From: Perognathus longimembris pacificus
Taxonomy: Eukaryota > Chordata > Mammalia > Rodentia > Heteromyidae
Direction: 5' to 3'
NCBI RefSeq assembly: GCF_023159225.1
Contig: NC_063162.1
Coordinates: 89,489,880-89,553,879, forward strand
Length of the DNA: 64,000 nt
The notes beneath the pieces are model-generated. The model had not been told where the DNA came from, made no database searches, and saw only the letters and a list, made by a program, of their open reading frames with translations. A program made the position numbers and the translations under genes. Positions 33,288-44,805 of this stretch are shown piece after piece (the first letter of the stretch is position 1; each line of letters starts with the position of its first letter).

Positions 33288-33601
33288 AGAAAGGATTATA
33301 AGTAGACATTTATCTAGAAATTTCAAATTTTCAAAATTTGGAGAACTAGCTTACTTGGTCAAATAATTACCAATGATGAGATTCTAAGGCAAGACAAAGC
33401 TAAAAAGCAGAAAATGACTTTGAGTGTTTCATTAAAATATCTAAAAAATTAAAAAATCCTGTCAGTAATATTTTAAAAATTGAGGATTAAAAACTGGGTA
33501 TTAATGAGTTTCCACAGGAAATGTGTTTAGGAAACATTTCTATATTATATATTAGTAACCTTTCAGGTCTCCAGGGTCCTGTTGTATAAACACAGGTAGG
33601 G

Positions 33602-33604
<3 letters not shown>
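33288..33604. other. Unique AT-rich sequence
   Basis: Nothing recognised. A short palindromic-looking stretch, aaatttcaaattttcaaaat, lies near 33,316-33,337. Confidence 0.4.

Positions 33605-33605
<1 letters not shown>

Positions 33606-33661
<56 letters not shown>
33606..33661. repeat. (GT)n microsatellite
   Basis: About 28 uninterrupted GT units, the longest dinucleotide array in the window. It lies about 30 bases from the tail end of a minus-strand SINE. Confidence 0.97.
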
Positions 33662-33689
33662 AGATAGTCCAATTATCCATATTTTGGGG

Positions 33690-33919
33690 GTGGGGATGAT
33701 ATTGAGGTTTGAACTCAGGTACTAGGTGTTATTATCCCTTAGGTTTTTCACTGAAAATGATGCTGTACTTGAGCCACAGCTCCACTTCCAGCTTTTTGTT
33801 GGTTAATCAGAGATAAGACTCTTCTAGATTTTTCTGCTTAGGCTAGCTTTGAACTTTGAGCCTCAGATCTTGGCCTCCTAAGTAGCTAGGATTAGAGGTG
33901 TGAGCCACTGGCACCCAGT
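33690..33919 (-). mobile_element. B1-Geo dimeric SINE
   Basis: The complement of the tail (gaggtttgaactcagg), A-box side (acttgagccacagctcc) and head (cctcctaagtagctagg, gagccactggcacccag). Confidence 0.88.
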
Positions 33920-34459
33920 CTGACAGTCCATATTTTTGATAAACATTTTAAGAGAGTCCTAAGATCAATCAAGATTAGGGTATATAGTTCCCACTCAAAC
34001 ATGGGCTAGGAGCCAGCAGCACTGGCAGGCCTCATCACATGAAAGTTTATGATTGCTATGCTCATTAAACTTTGAAATAGCTCGATGACAACTTCTGTTC
34101 ACAATGTCCCTGTTGTTCTATTTTATAAATCATTTCCAAACATTGCAAGGTTGGCTAGTTATGATTACTATCAGGCTCTCTCCTCCATCACTGTAGCCAT
34201 TGGTGTTAAGAGCATCACCCATAGGTTTGTTTTGTTATACTTGGTGTTTATGTCTCAAGACACTAAGTCTTAGAACAAAAGCCTTACAATAACAACTTCC
34301 TTAAGGCAACACCTTTTTTTGCTTATTCAAAAGAGATAAAAGCTACTACATCACTGTGTCATATCTAGCAATAGGCTCTAAAACTTTGGCCTTGATCTAG
34401 TCTAATCATATCTCTATCTCCCACATAGCTTGGGTCATAGGGACCAATCACACCTAATT
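33920..34459. other. Unique sequence, no gene recognised
   Basis: Nothing recognised. Confidence 0.4.
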
Positions 34460-34580
34460 TATTTTTGGTCGATAGGGAATCTTGTTAACTTTTCCCCAGG
34501 CTCGTTTCCAGCTATGACCCTCTCTATCTACATCTCCTGAGTAGCTGGGATTATAGGCATGCAGCACTATATGCTGCCTT
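34460..34580 (-). mobile_element. B1-like SINE fragment
   Basis: ctcctgagtagctgggatta and aggcatgcagcac are the complement of a B1/7SL head; the rest is decayed. Confidence 0.6.
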
Positions 34581-35016
34581 ACTTTGACTTCTTTTTGATA
34601 CCCAGTTCCAAAAATGCATTTTAAAGGAAAAGTCTTGATTCTCTGAGGAAAATTAAATTGTCAAGCTAATGCCAATTTATAATTTTACATTGAAACAAAA
34701 TGTTTAAACTGAAATAGGAATCTTTAAAAGGATTTCACACTTTTTGGTGAAGTCAACAATATTGATCCTGTCTGCCTTAGGAAGAGAGTTTCTATTTAAT
34801 ATTAAATGTGTCAGGTGTCATTTAAAGAAACAACCCAGCCTGGAAAGCTGGCTCAGAGGTCCCCACAGAGTATAGCAGGGCTGTATGTACCTCTGACTTC
34901 GCAGTTATTTCTCTTTTGCAGAATAGATTTTGCAAAAGAAAAATAACTATTTTTACTTTGCAAATACATACATAAATGTATATATTCATACATATGTATA
35001 CATCTGTGTGTGTTTA
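34581..35016. other. Unique AT-rich sequence
   Basis: Nothing recognised. Confidence 0.4.
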
Positions 35017-35046
35017 CAGGCACACACACACACACACACACACACA
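35017..35046. repeat. (CA)n microsatellite
   Basis: CA array, again touching the tail side of a minus-strand SINE remnant. Confidence 0.93.
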
Positions 35047-35049
35047 TCA

Positions 35050-35174
35050 ATGGCACTCCACAACTTGAATCAAGCCTGTAGCCTGGATTTTTGCTGCTTC
35101 ATTGGAGATTGAGTCTCACAGACTTTTCTGCCCAGGCTGGCTTTGAACCTTGGTCCTCTGATCTTGGCTTCCTA
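35050..35174 (-). mobile_element. Partial B1-Geo SINE
   Basis: The complement of the Geo A-box side (cacaacttgaatcaagc), linker (cattggagattgagtctc) and part of the head. The true 3' end is replaced by the CA microsatellite. Confidence 0.75.
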
Positions 35175-36500
35175 TGTTTTTTTCTGTTATGTCAATGCTG
35201 TGAGTCTAGAGATTATTAGAACATGTTCTGGCTATCTTATTTACTGCCTTCTAAAGAAATATATGCATGTACATATCTATGTGTATATACAATCACATAT
35301 CTCTATACATATACATATGTATGCATATACATATATATATACACACAAATATATAACCAATTATTCAAGTGAAATCCATTATGAGCAATTAGAGCCTGTC
35401 AGTCAAGCTTTCCTGAGTTTTGTACATCATGCTATATTACACCTGCCTGCAAAGAGGGACTAATGGGGCTTAAATGACACCCCAATGGTTAAGCCATTGG
35501 CTAAATTTAGAATAGCATGGGAAAATACAGCAGCCAAACCAATCTGAAACTTAACCATCCCTAAAAACAATGTGCTCCATGGTGGGTAATGGAGTCTTTT
35601 TTTGTTTCTTTAAAGGAAAGTCTTTTAAGCATATAAGATGTAGGAATTTTTTCCACCAAGGGCCATTAGGATATTTATAGCCTCATTTTCAGGCCAGTCA
35701 AAATTATCAGTACAAGCAGATGGCTGCTGGCAGCCAATGAGAATTATCCAGGTCTGTCCCGTCATGTAACAAAGGATTTTGAGGGCTTTACAGACCCCGT
35801 GGGCAGATGTTCTCCATCCCTGTATGTTTAACATATACTGTGTGTGTGTGTGTTGTGTGCATGTGTGTGTATGTGTGTATGTTTGTGTATACACAGCTCA
35901 AACCTATACAACATTGTGGCTCACAGGTCAAATGATTTTCTCAAATTGTTCTGTAAGAGTTGACTGTTTTTAATTCTAAGCATCTAGAAATTTCATGTAA
36001 GAATTCAGATTTGGGCTTTTTCTTGAAATCAGAGGCAAACTAAACAGTAATTTTGCCCGGGATCTATCCTACAGGTTGCCAACATTTCCTATCTGCTGTA
36101 AGCACTGAAGTTCAGAACTCCTGAATGATATTATTAAATATAATCCTGATAGCAAAATTTAGGCCTAACCATGTATCTACATCTATATATTTTTATTGCA
36201 TATCTTGGTATTAAGTACTGTTTATTTTTATCTCTTTGGTAAGCTCATTGGTACTTGCCCCTAATATGACTTGAAGGTCTTTGTACCCTTTTATTTATAC
36301 CAGATTTTGCTTCTCTATATGGTTTTGGAGGATGTTTCTCTTCACCACGGCTTGACAAGCTGTGTCCATGAGGGACTAGATGGTAAATCATTTTGGTTTT
36401 GTATGTCATTATTTCTAACCAAATGCTGTGATCTGCCATGGCACAAAAGCTGCCACAGACAAAAAGTTTGTCACCTCAATTGGCCAAATAAAATAACATC
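35175..36500. other. Unique AT-rich sequence, no gene recognised
   Basis: Contains an alternating purine-pyrimidine stretch (TATG/CATA-like) at about 35,262-35,350 and a TG-rich stretch at 35,839-35,884. No gene or intact repeat recognised. Confidence 0.4.
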
Positions 36501-36504
36501 AACC

Positions 36505-36800
36505 ATATGATTTGAACAAAAGAAATTGATTTTTTCAGAGGGTGGAAGGCTAAGATGGAGGCACTGGGAGAGTCAGGTTCTAGTGGGGGCTCTGTTCCAT
36601 CTTCTCACTGTGTTCTCAGTCCTTTCCTTGGTGTGTGTAAAGGGAGAGATGGAGACAGACAGACAGACTTGAGAATAATCTTTTCCTTAGAAGACTCCCC
36701 TGCCTAGGACCTCATCTAATCTTAACTGCTTTCTAGACATCTCCTCTCCAAACTCAGTCATGTGGGGGTGAGGACCCCCCTACAGGTGTGGAGGACAATC
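36505..36800. repeat. Possible ancestral mammalian interspersed repeat
   Basis: The style (attgattttttcagagggtg, then C/T-rich, then gacctcatctaatcttaac and aaactcagtcatgtggggg) recalls a common old mammalian repeat whose members carry a 'gacctcatcttaactt' core. I cannot name it reliably. A similar decayed block lies at 40,490-40,770. Confidence 0.35.
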
Positions 36801-37142
36801 ACTTAGGAGCATAGCAGTGTGTACAAATGAGCACCAGAGTATGTCACCAAGGCTTTCCTTCCCAAACCAGAGCAAGGACTAGATGGGGCTGGTGTGTTGT
36901 GTTTTCCCAACCCCTATCCTGGGTCACTTCTTGATCTAGTTTGAAAGTAAATCTTTAGGTTAATTTCTATCTCTTCTTGCTGTTGAAATCGGTCTCTCTC
37001 TAGCAAGTCAAATGGAATCTGAGCAATGAAGATACATTTGGTTTAATAGCTGCAAGATAGCTCAGCACATAAAATGTCTATTGATCAGCTTTGGGCAGGA
37101 ATGGCAAAGACCAAGAAGTGAGGCTGCTCAAAATCAATCTGA
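36801..37142. other. Unique sequence
   Basis: Nothing recognised. Confidence 0.35.
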
Positions 37143-37775
37143 TTGCCTGGTATCATGGCTCAAGCCTGTAATCCCAACTACTTAGGAGGCAGATATCTAG
37201 GGCTCATGATTCTCAGGCAGTTGGGCTATAAAAGTTCATGAGACCCACATCTCTACCAATATCTGAGCATGGTGGCAGGTGCCTGCCATCGCAATTTCCA
37301 GGGCAGCACAGTGGTCAGGTACAGTGGTGTGTGCCAGTCATTTCAGTGATATAGAGAAGTACAAATGAGATCATAAGGGAAGACCCTAGCTTGCAAATAC
37401 CCAGTACAAAAAAAGGAACCCCTCGGGGCTGGGAATATGGCCTAGTGGCAAAAGTGCTTGCCTCGTATACATGAAGCCCTGGGTTCAATTCCCCAGCACC
37501 ACGTATACAGAAAACAGCCAGAAGTGGCGCTGTGGCTCAAGTGGCAGAGTGCTAGCCTTGAGCAAAAAGAAGCCAGGGACAGTGCTCAGGCCCTGAGTCC
37601 AAGGCCCAGGACTGGCAAAAAAAAAAAAGAAAAAAAAAAAAAAAGGAACCCTTATCTCCAATTAACCAGCAAAAAAGCTGGAAGTAGAGATATGGCTTAA
37701 TTGGTGGAGTACCAACCATAAGTGAAAAAGCCAGATGAGAGAAAAGGCCCTGGGTTCATACCCCAGTACCAACAC
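37143..37775 (+). mobile_element. Composite B1-type SINE split by IDL-Geo
   Basis: A B1-like head (ggctcaagcctgtaatccc) and a second, decayed 7SL-like segment (gagcatggtggcaggtgcc) occupy 37,143-37,407. Sequence resumes at 37,652 with ttatctccaattaaccagc and a Geo-like tail ending near 37,775. An IDL-Geo copy lies between. The left part may itself be two older SINEs, so the reconstruction is uncertain. Confidence 0.5.
37422..37637 (+). mobile_element. IDL-Geo SINE, nested, with target duplication
   Basis: Full IDL-Geo with a 14-bp exact duplication aaaaaaaggaaccc at 37,408-37,421 and 37,638-37,651, inside an older SINE. The A tail is long and interrupted by one G. Confidence 0.93.
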
Positions 37776-37850
37776 GGAAGGGAAGGAAAGGAAGGAAGGA
37801 AAAGAAGGAAGGAAGGAAGAAAAAGAGAATCAGAAAGAAGGAAAGAAGAA
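37776..37850 (+). repeat. (GGAA)n purine microsatellite at SINE tail
   Basis: Imperfect GGAA/GAAA units start immediately after a SINE B-box end (ttcataccccagtacc). Confidence 0.9.
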
Positions 37851-40489
37851 AACAAACTTGCCAACAAATTAGCTATATAAAGCACCAAAACAGATCTTAC
37901 CATTATATTCCAAAACAGGAGAACGCATCATTTCACTTGAGAAAAAAAAATACCCCAGTGCTTCCCGAAGCTCAGGAGTTGCTCAAATGAGCTGAGAGTA
38001 GATTTTCACCCTGGGCAGCCATGCTGCACCTACTGTACTGAGGGGTAGACAGGAAGCATGGCATTCCCAGGCAGAGTGCTCACTTTGTCTCTCAGTGAAA
38101 GCCCCCATTGCCTGTTGTCTTGGAAGGCAGAGGCAGCAGCCTGGCCTCCCCCTCCTTGTTTACCATCTAATCCCACAACATTGGCGAGTAGCATCAACAG
38201 TGCCTGTTGTTTTCATGGAAAGGATGTGTTGACATGTACTCCCTAGCTGGGAATGTAAACACGATTCTGACAGCCAGAGTGCAGAAGGGTTAGCAGGTAC
38301 CCACAGCGTACCAGGGGCAGATGTTTAACATTGACAGGAACAGTAATTAACAGAATCTCAGAAACCAGGGCCTCCCCAGGAACCAATTAATAATTTGGTG
38401 GGGGGAGATGTGATATGCAAATTTCCCCCTACCAACTACTTCAGAGCAACACCTCCATGCTGTTCTACCCCATGGACTGAGCTGGGGAGTCATTTGTAGC
38501 AAAGCCCTGTGGTGTGTCGCCGGTGTGAACAATTCATAATTAGGCATATTAAGTGACTGTTGCATGTACATCAATTAATTTCTGGTCACAAGATGTACAT
38601 GGACTGGTAGCACCTTTGTTGCATAGGGAAGGCTTCATCTCCACAGTAGTAAGTGCTCCCCTCTCCTCCACCCCCAAGCCTCTGCCCCCTCTTAATTCTG
38701 CTTCAGTTACTCACCCCCGTTTATTTACTTTATAACAACTGTGTATCCGTACACACACACATAACACACACACACACACACTCCATACAGTCTTCTGACT
38801 TTTCAAAAGCAAATAACCCTTTAGTGTGCTCCAAATAGTGTGTATAATCGCCAGGATATAGCATAGTTTGCTCTTTCGGCTACAACAGTGATAACATCCA
38901 TTTCCTCACCCACTGAGGCAAAGAACATAAAATAAGGCCATGTGAAAGGATGCCAGGCACAAGTTGGGACTTCCCCACAGAGCAAATTATTTGGGGAAGG
39001 CACATGATTCAGTATAATTGTCCCAAGTGAGGTCCCCCTACTGTGGGTTTATATGGTACTGAGTCATCCCACTAAGAAAAAGCCTTACAGGAAATGTAGT
39101 TAAATCATCAGCCTCTCTGATCTTGCTGCTTAGGCAGGGGAGAAGGCATTAACCCTCCCACTCTGTTGTAACATCCTGTAGAGCTGTCCAAATTTGCATG
39201 CTCAAATTTTAGAGAAGCAATGCAAAATAATTTCTTGACTGTGTAGGCCCCCAACGGGAAAAGAACAAATAAAAGCAAAATTTAGGCCTCCACTATAATT
39301 TAGCTTCAGTGGTTTTTCTGTCATGGTTCCAATGCTAAATCTTCATTCACCTGCAATTATTATGATTCCAAAGAAGCCATGACCTATTTCTCACTCTGGT
39401 CCAGACATGATGCATTTATAGGCAAGAGAGTCACTGGGACTACTCAGCATGGAGCTGGTTGGGCTCTCAGGGTAGAGTTAGTGTCACCCTGGTGGGCTAG
39501 CACCAGAGGTTCCCCAGGGCACAGGGGAAGGTGCTGGGAGTGAGGCCAGGTGCTGGTGGGTTCTAGGCTAGAGAGTCTCAGTCTTGGACATTGGAGGCTG
39601 GCTTGCCCTCTCTCCTATGAGGATTGAGGTAAAGGGATATAAGCTGTGCTAAGAAGGGCCTTAGCTGTGGGCAGCTGCCCCTGCAGGGACTAAACCCAAG
39701 CCCTTAACCACAATTTGAGTCAGATGTAGAGGCAGAATGGAAAGCCAGGAAACCATCTGAAGAGGAGAATGACCTGAGCATGTGAGGCTCCCCAGAAATG
39801 GAGGAGAGAAAGGAGGATTTGGACACCAATGGCTGGGGCTGCATTTAGTATAAGGCCTTGTGAAACAGAGACTTGACAACTGTTTCCAGGGAAGAGACAG
39901 GAGCCAGGGAACATGCTGAGCTGCTTTAGACAGACCCAGAAACTTGGGGGAAATAGCCACCACTAAAATATCCTCAGCCAGAAGTTTAGATATATTCTCT
40001 TGTTCCACATTTTGGAACTCATCAAGCTTCATTATGGGAAAGAAATCTCTCATTTATTACACCCTAGGTCAGTAATTCTCAAACATGGCTGGAGATGATA
40101 AATATTAAGGGGCACTGAAAATCTATCTATGCCCAGGCCTCAACCACAAAGACTAATATATGCAATGTCAACATAATCCCAGTGAAGGGTGCCAGTGTGA
40201 AGCCAGGATAGACCAACAGCCAGTCCTGCTAGTGAGATCTCCTGCACCTGCCATTACAAATGGAAACTTAGTGTCTCCAGGAGCTGGTTAGAAACATGAA
40301 AACTCAGTTGTCACCCCAAACTCACTCTATCAGAAACAGAATTTCAACAAGATTTCCCCTGATTTGTACACACATCCAAACACAGCTCTACTTAATCCAG
40401 AAGTTAGGCACATACAAAGACCCTTCTCCAAGGATAGGACCAAAATACACAGATATTAGGCAGTGAGAGTGGCCAGAAGAAAAACAGGG
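37851..40489. other. SINE-free unique sequence, no gene recognised
   Basis: 2.6 kb without a recognisable mobile element, apart from a short CA array (38,749-38,780). No gene recognised: frames up to 130 codons lack motifs. The best conserved-element candidate here is 38,230-38,620. Confidence 0.45.
38230..38620. promoter_or_regulatory. Candidate enhancer-like segment with octamer motif
   Basis: The segment contains a perfect octamer ATGCAAAT (38,415-38,422, POU-factor type), a SOX-like AACAAT (38,528-38,533), and several TAAT homeodomain cores (aattaataattt near 38,385; cataattagg near 38,536; atcaattaattt near 38,570). Such motifs also occur by chance in AT-rich DNA, so this rests on clustering in SINE-free DNA. 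Confidence 0.3.
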
Positions 40490-40770
40490 TGGTGTCAACA
40501 GCAGAGATTAATTATCTCACAGTCCTGGGGGCTTCAAGTCTGAAACTGGGATGTTAACAAGAGTTGATTTCTTCTCAGAGCTGAGAGGGGAGGACCTGCT
40601 CCAATCATCCTCACATTAGCCCTGTATGGCCATTTTCATGTTCACAAGGTGTTCTCCTTGAAGGAGTATCTGCATCCAAATGTTTTCTTTCTAGAAGGAC
40701 AATAAGTTACGGATGTAGACTTTGATGGTGTGCCTAACCCTAGTTTCATTAATTATATCTGAAACAAACC
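40490..40770. repeat. Possible ancestral mammalian repeat
   Basis: attatctcacagtcctgggg and cttcaagtctgaaactggg match in style the 'ctcacagttctggaggct...agtccaagatcaagg' beginning of a widespread old mammalian repeat. Heavily decayed; name not certain. Confidence 0.45.
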
Positions 40771-40814
40771 AATATCCAAGTGAGGTTTCAATCTCAGGTA
40801 CTAGGGATGAGAAT

Positions 40815-40895
40815 TTTATGTTTGGCAGTGCTAGGGCTTGAACTCAGGGCCTTATGCATGCTAGGCAGGCACTCTACCATTTGAGTCACAGCCCA
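40815..40895 (-). mobile_element. dID-like SINE fragment
   Basis: ctagggcttgaactcagggc and cactctaccatttgagtcac are the complement of a tRNA-like monomer. Confidence 0.65.
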
Positions 40896-40998
40896 GTCTT
40901 TCTGTTTTCATTTTTGTTTTGTTGTTATTTTTGCATTGTTTCAGTATCTAGAGAGCATCCATTATTTGCTTTCTTTCTTTTTTTTGTGGATAGACTTC

Positions 40999-41000
40999 TT

Positions 41001-41043
<43 letters not shown>

Positions 41044-41050
41044 ATGTGTG
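40999..41050. repeat. (GT)n/(GTAT)n microsatellite
   Basis: GT units grade into GTAT units. Confidence 0.93.
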
Positions 41051-41054
41051 TATA

Positions 41055-41180
41055 TATACTGAATGTAATGACTGTATTTGCTCATCCTTTCTCCCTCTAT
41101 TCATGTCCCCCTCCCTTTCTGCCTCCCCCCAACAAAACATGTTTCACCTTCCTGGTATTCATTTTGTTATTTTTCTAATA
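41055..41180 (-). mobile_element. Possible LINE-1 3' UTR fragment
   Basis: The plus strand reads tgctcatcctttctccctct then cccccaacaaaacatgtttc, the C-rich style of L1 3' UTR complements seen elsewhere in the window. Weak. Confidence 0.35.
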
Positions 41181-41187
41181 GCATCTT

Positions 41188-41383
41188 GAACTTACATCCA
41201 TACCAGCCTAGACCAAGATTCTTTATTTACACTTCCTGTTTAGCTGGGATTGCAGGTGCTTTTTATTGCTTGAGATGAGTCTTACAACGCCACCCCCCCC
41301 CCAAATGGTCTTGAATAACCATCTTCCCAAGCTCCATCTCTCAAATATCTAGGATTATAAGCATGAATTATCATGCCTGGCCT
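41188..41383 (-). mobile_element. Old B1-like composite SINE
   Basis: Two complement-of-B1 segments: gtttagctgggattgcaggt and atatctaggattataagc, ending with atcatgcctggcc. Decayed, with a C10 run between them. Confidence 0.55.
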
Positions 41384-42377
41384 AGGTAGAACTACAACTG
41401 CTATACGTAAACTAAAGGAGGTGGGCAGGTAAGATTCTAGTATGCCAAAGCAATATGACTCACTCTATCTTGGAGGCGTGTGGTAGACTTTGAAACTACA
41501 ATAATGATGAGGCTTTAATCATACAAAGAGGTTCTTGTAGAGTCAATCCAGGATTCCTCAAACTCAGATCAGGGACACTTGGGGCTGGCCAGCTCTACCA
41601 CGGAGAGGCAGTCTCTCTCATGTGTCACAGGATGTTGAGCCCTTTCTCAGTGGGATGACCAAGCTGATGTGTATGTAAATGTCTCCAGACATTGCCAGTG
41701 GCCACCTGACAGATCCAAGAAAAGTGGTCCAGAACCATGGAGCTAACCAACAACAAAACCAGTCAGTGGTCAGCTTTGTCCTAACCAGTCCCCTAACTCC
41801 CTTCTCCCAATACCTGTGTTCTTATTACAATTTTGCTCATACCAAATTCCTACCTTGACTGAAATCACATTTATATAGATGCTGGGATTCTGCTTTTTCC
41901 TTCTTTTTGTAGTGGTCACAATTGTTCTGTACACAAGAATAAGAAACAAAGGACAATTGCTGGATACTTCTAAAATAATTTGTGAAGAGTATTAGAAGCC
42001 GGTCAAGTTGCATTATTGGTTGGTAATAATGCTTGCTAAGACTCAACTAAAAGTGTTCTTAAGCCCAAGTGAACGTGATAGGAAAGAAAACTAAATCTAT
42101 AGACTTACTCTCTTTGAAATTTCTTAAAATTACATGCTATCATGCTTTACAACAAATGATAACATGGTTTCCTGAAATGGAAAAAAATGCATGTGTATTG
42201 TGTGTGCATATATGTATGCATATACATGTACTTATGTATATTACATATTCATATAGGATATATGCATTTATGTATACTCATAGAGGCATATATTTCTCTG
42301 ATTCAATTTTGGTTGCCTCAAATCCAGCTGAATGTAGAAAGGGTGGGGAAAGGGAGAGAGAGAGAGCGTCACTGTCT
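41384..42377. other. Unique sequence, no gene recognised
   Basis: Contains an alternating TATG/CATA-rich stretch at about 42,186-42,290. Nothing else recognised. Confidence 0.4.
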
Positions 42378-42586
42378 GTACTGGGGCTTGAACTCAGGGC
42401 TTCATGCTCTCGCTTAGCTTTTTGTTCTCACATCTGGCATTCTCCTACTTGAGCCAAGCCTCAAGTTCTAGCTTTGTGCTACTTAATTGGAGATAATATC
42501 CTCTCAGATTTGTCTGCCCAGGAGCCTCAGATCTCAGCTTCCTCAGTAACTAGGATTACAGGTATAAGCCTCTGGCACCCAGCCAG
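42378..42586 (-). mobile_element. B1-Geo dimeric SINE
   Basis: The complement of the tail (tggggcttgaactcagggc) and head (cctcagtaactaggattac). The middle of the head is partly deleted. A GA-rich stretch lies just outside the tail side. Confidence 0.85.
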
Positions 42587-42689
42587 AATGTGATTTTATT
42601 TTGGAAAAAAAAAAAAAAGAAAGAAAATGCTGTTGGATACAACTTAAATTGTCTTTCACAATCACTGGCACATTATCCATAGAGATTCC

Positions 42690-43190
42690 TAGTAAATGGT
42701 CTCAGAAAGATAATAAAGAAGGTTGAATTTCCCAGCTGGCAGGATCATTGGTCAGATTGGTTAGGAAAATGGAGGAGAATGGAAGAGGAATAGGCTGGAC
42801 TTCATCATCAACAGGTGAGGACTGTTTTTTGAGATAGAGCAGGGAGAGACACAGCCTTCCCGCAGGCTTGGAGACTGTGCAAGGGGGTGAATTTGGGATC
42901 AGGCTTTTATGGGATCTGAGCAAGGCAGCAGAAGTTAATGAAAAAGCCCTTAGGTCTAGGAAGTTGTGGGGGGGCGCTTCTGGGTTGGGCCCACAAAGGA
43001 TTGTTTACAACTGGGGTTAGGTGAATTGCCCTGCCTGCACAGCAAAGCAGGTCCATGCACACCTGGGGTTTTGCCTGGTGCTTGTATGCACCTGGGACAA
43101 CAGTGGAGGTCAGTCCTTCATATTCCATCTTGGGAAACATAGAAAGAATGGGCCTAGAAGGGAGAGGCAAGTCCTTCAAGATACAGAAAT
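42690..43190 (-). mobile_element. Possible ERV LTR, family not identified
   Basis: On the minus strand a TATA-like cccataaaagcctg (plus about 42,904-42,917) is followed by a C/T-rich stretch and a downstream sequence like R/U5. No reliable termini, polyadenylation signal or target duplication. Open frames of 71-90 codons here are not supported as genes. Confidence 0.35.
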
Positions 43191-43549
43191 TAAATCAAAT
43201 TGGAAAACTATACACTTGCTATTCTTGTGCATCTGAGTCTGTGGGTTGATAGCAGGTCAATGATGTGTATCTGTGATACAAGGTGTCACAAAACCAGAAT
43301 GTCAGTTATCTATTTAGGAGCCCCTCCCCTCCTTGATGCACAAGGATTGGAGAGATAAGATGTTCCAGAACAAGCCAGTCCTAAGCATGGCAGGTAGACA
43401 GAGACACTGTATGTCCTATTTCATCATCAATGTGAACCAGCCGAGTTTGAGATCCTGTTTAGGCATTGTAGATCAGAGATGATAGACTAGAATTTTGCTG
43501 CCTTTGGGGAACTCAATGGAGTCCCAATGGAGATATGCCTTACAATGTT
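43191..43549. other. Unique sequence
   Basis: Nothing recognised. Confidence 0.35.
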
Positions 43550-43672
43550 AATATCAGCTGTGTGGGGGAGTACATGTAATCCCAGCTATGCAGGAGGTGG
43601 AAGGTCCTCAATGTGAGGCCAACCCCGGCAATGGTAGTGATACTCCATCTCAAAAACAAAACAAAAAATGTA
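43550..43672 (+). mobile_element. B1 monomer SINE
   Basis: acatgtaatcccagctatgc, then aggaggtggaagg and an A-rich tail; the tail is followed within 10 bases by a GT microsatellite. Confidence 0.75.
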
Positions 43673-43677
43673 AATGA

Positions 43678-43680
<3 letters not shown>

Positions 43681-43718
<38 letters not shown>
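43681..43718. repeat. (GT)n microsatellite
   Basis: Pure GT array next to a SINE tail. Confidence 0.95.
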
Positions 43719-43719
<1 letters not shown>

Positions 43720-43811
43720 AGTTGTGTATAGAGAAGCAGGGAACAAAATTGTTGGGGATAAGGGAAGGGCAAAGATGTTATACACAGAAGATTACTTTGT
43801 GTGTATACAAG

Positions 43812-44039
43812 TACTGGTACTGAGGCTTGAATTCAGGGTCTGAGCACTCCCATTTACCTCTTTGGCTCAAGGCTAGCACTCTACCACTTGAGCCACAGCT
43901 CTACTTTTAGCTTTTTTGCTGGTTAATTGGAGATAAGAGTCTTGTGGCCTTTCCTCCCTGGGCTGGCTTTAAATCTTTATCCTCAGATCTCAGCCTCCTG
44001 AATAGCTAGGATTACAGGTGTGAGCCATTGGTGACTAGC
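43812..44039 (-). mobile_element. B1-Geo dimeric SINE
   Basis: Well preserved: tail complement gaggcttgaattcagggtc, ctctaccacttgagccacag, linker ggttaattggagataagag and head cctcctgaatagctagg. Confidence 0.92.
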
Positions 44040-44591
44040 AAAAGATGATTCTTACACTGAGCCTTACAAGGTACTTTTGTACTCAACTAAATGGAACAGT
44101 GAAGGAGAGGGAAGTATCTGACACAGGAATGCATGCAAAGAAGAAGGCTATAAGTAGCAGTCAAGTTCCAGAAGCAAAAAGGAGCTCACTGTTAGGTGGG
44201 GCTCTGGTCAGGCAAGACTTAAACCATAGGAAAGTGCCCAGTAATGATGGGCTTCTAAGCCCTACAAAGGAGTGTGGGTTTATTCTAAAGGCAGTGGGAA
44301 GCCACTAAAAGAGAAAAGTAATAAAACACTCCTATTGATTTTAGAAGATGAAGCAGCGAAGAATCTGTGGTCAAGTGCTGCTCTCTGAGATAGTGAGACC
44401 TTTCATTTCTATGAAAATGACAGACCACCATGATAGCACTTTTAGACCCAAATAGCAGCAAGTGCACCTTCAGATCAATAAGAGCATAAGTAAGAAAGGA
44501 AGGAGGGGGAAGGTGAGGATCTCAGATAGCATCTTCCAAGTTCCCCTTGATAGTGAAGGGGAGAATTGGCACCAAGGGTGAAGTGCAGAGT
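44040..44591. other. Unique sequence, no gene recognised
   Basis: The 87-codon plus frame (44,045-44,308) has no recognisable domain. Confidence 0.4.
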
Positions 44592-44805
44592 CAAATGCCA
44601 GTGGCTCATGCTTGTCTTCCTAGCTACTCAGAAGGCTAAGATCTGAGGATCATGGTTCAAAGTTATCCCAGGCAGGAACATCCAAGCGACTCTCACCTCC
44701 AACAAACTACCAAAAATCCGCAAGTGGAACTGTGGCTCAATGCTAGCTTTGAGCAAAAGAAGTTTTAGGCACAGTGCCCAAGCCCCAGGACTAGAAAAAA
44801 GAATT
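44592..44805 (+). mobile_element. B1-Geo dimeric SINE
   Basis: The head carries gctactcagaaggctaag, the tail aactgtggctcaatgctagc, and the end is aagccccaggactag. The Geo A-box region has lost about 15 bases. Confidence 0.85.

Noticed and set aside
33606..33661. CRISPR-like or structured array
   Set aside because: It is a simple GT dinucleotide repeat without spacers. No direct-repeat/spacer arrays occur anywhere in the window.
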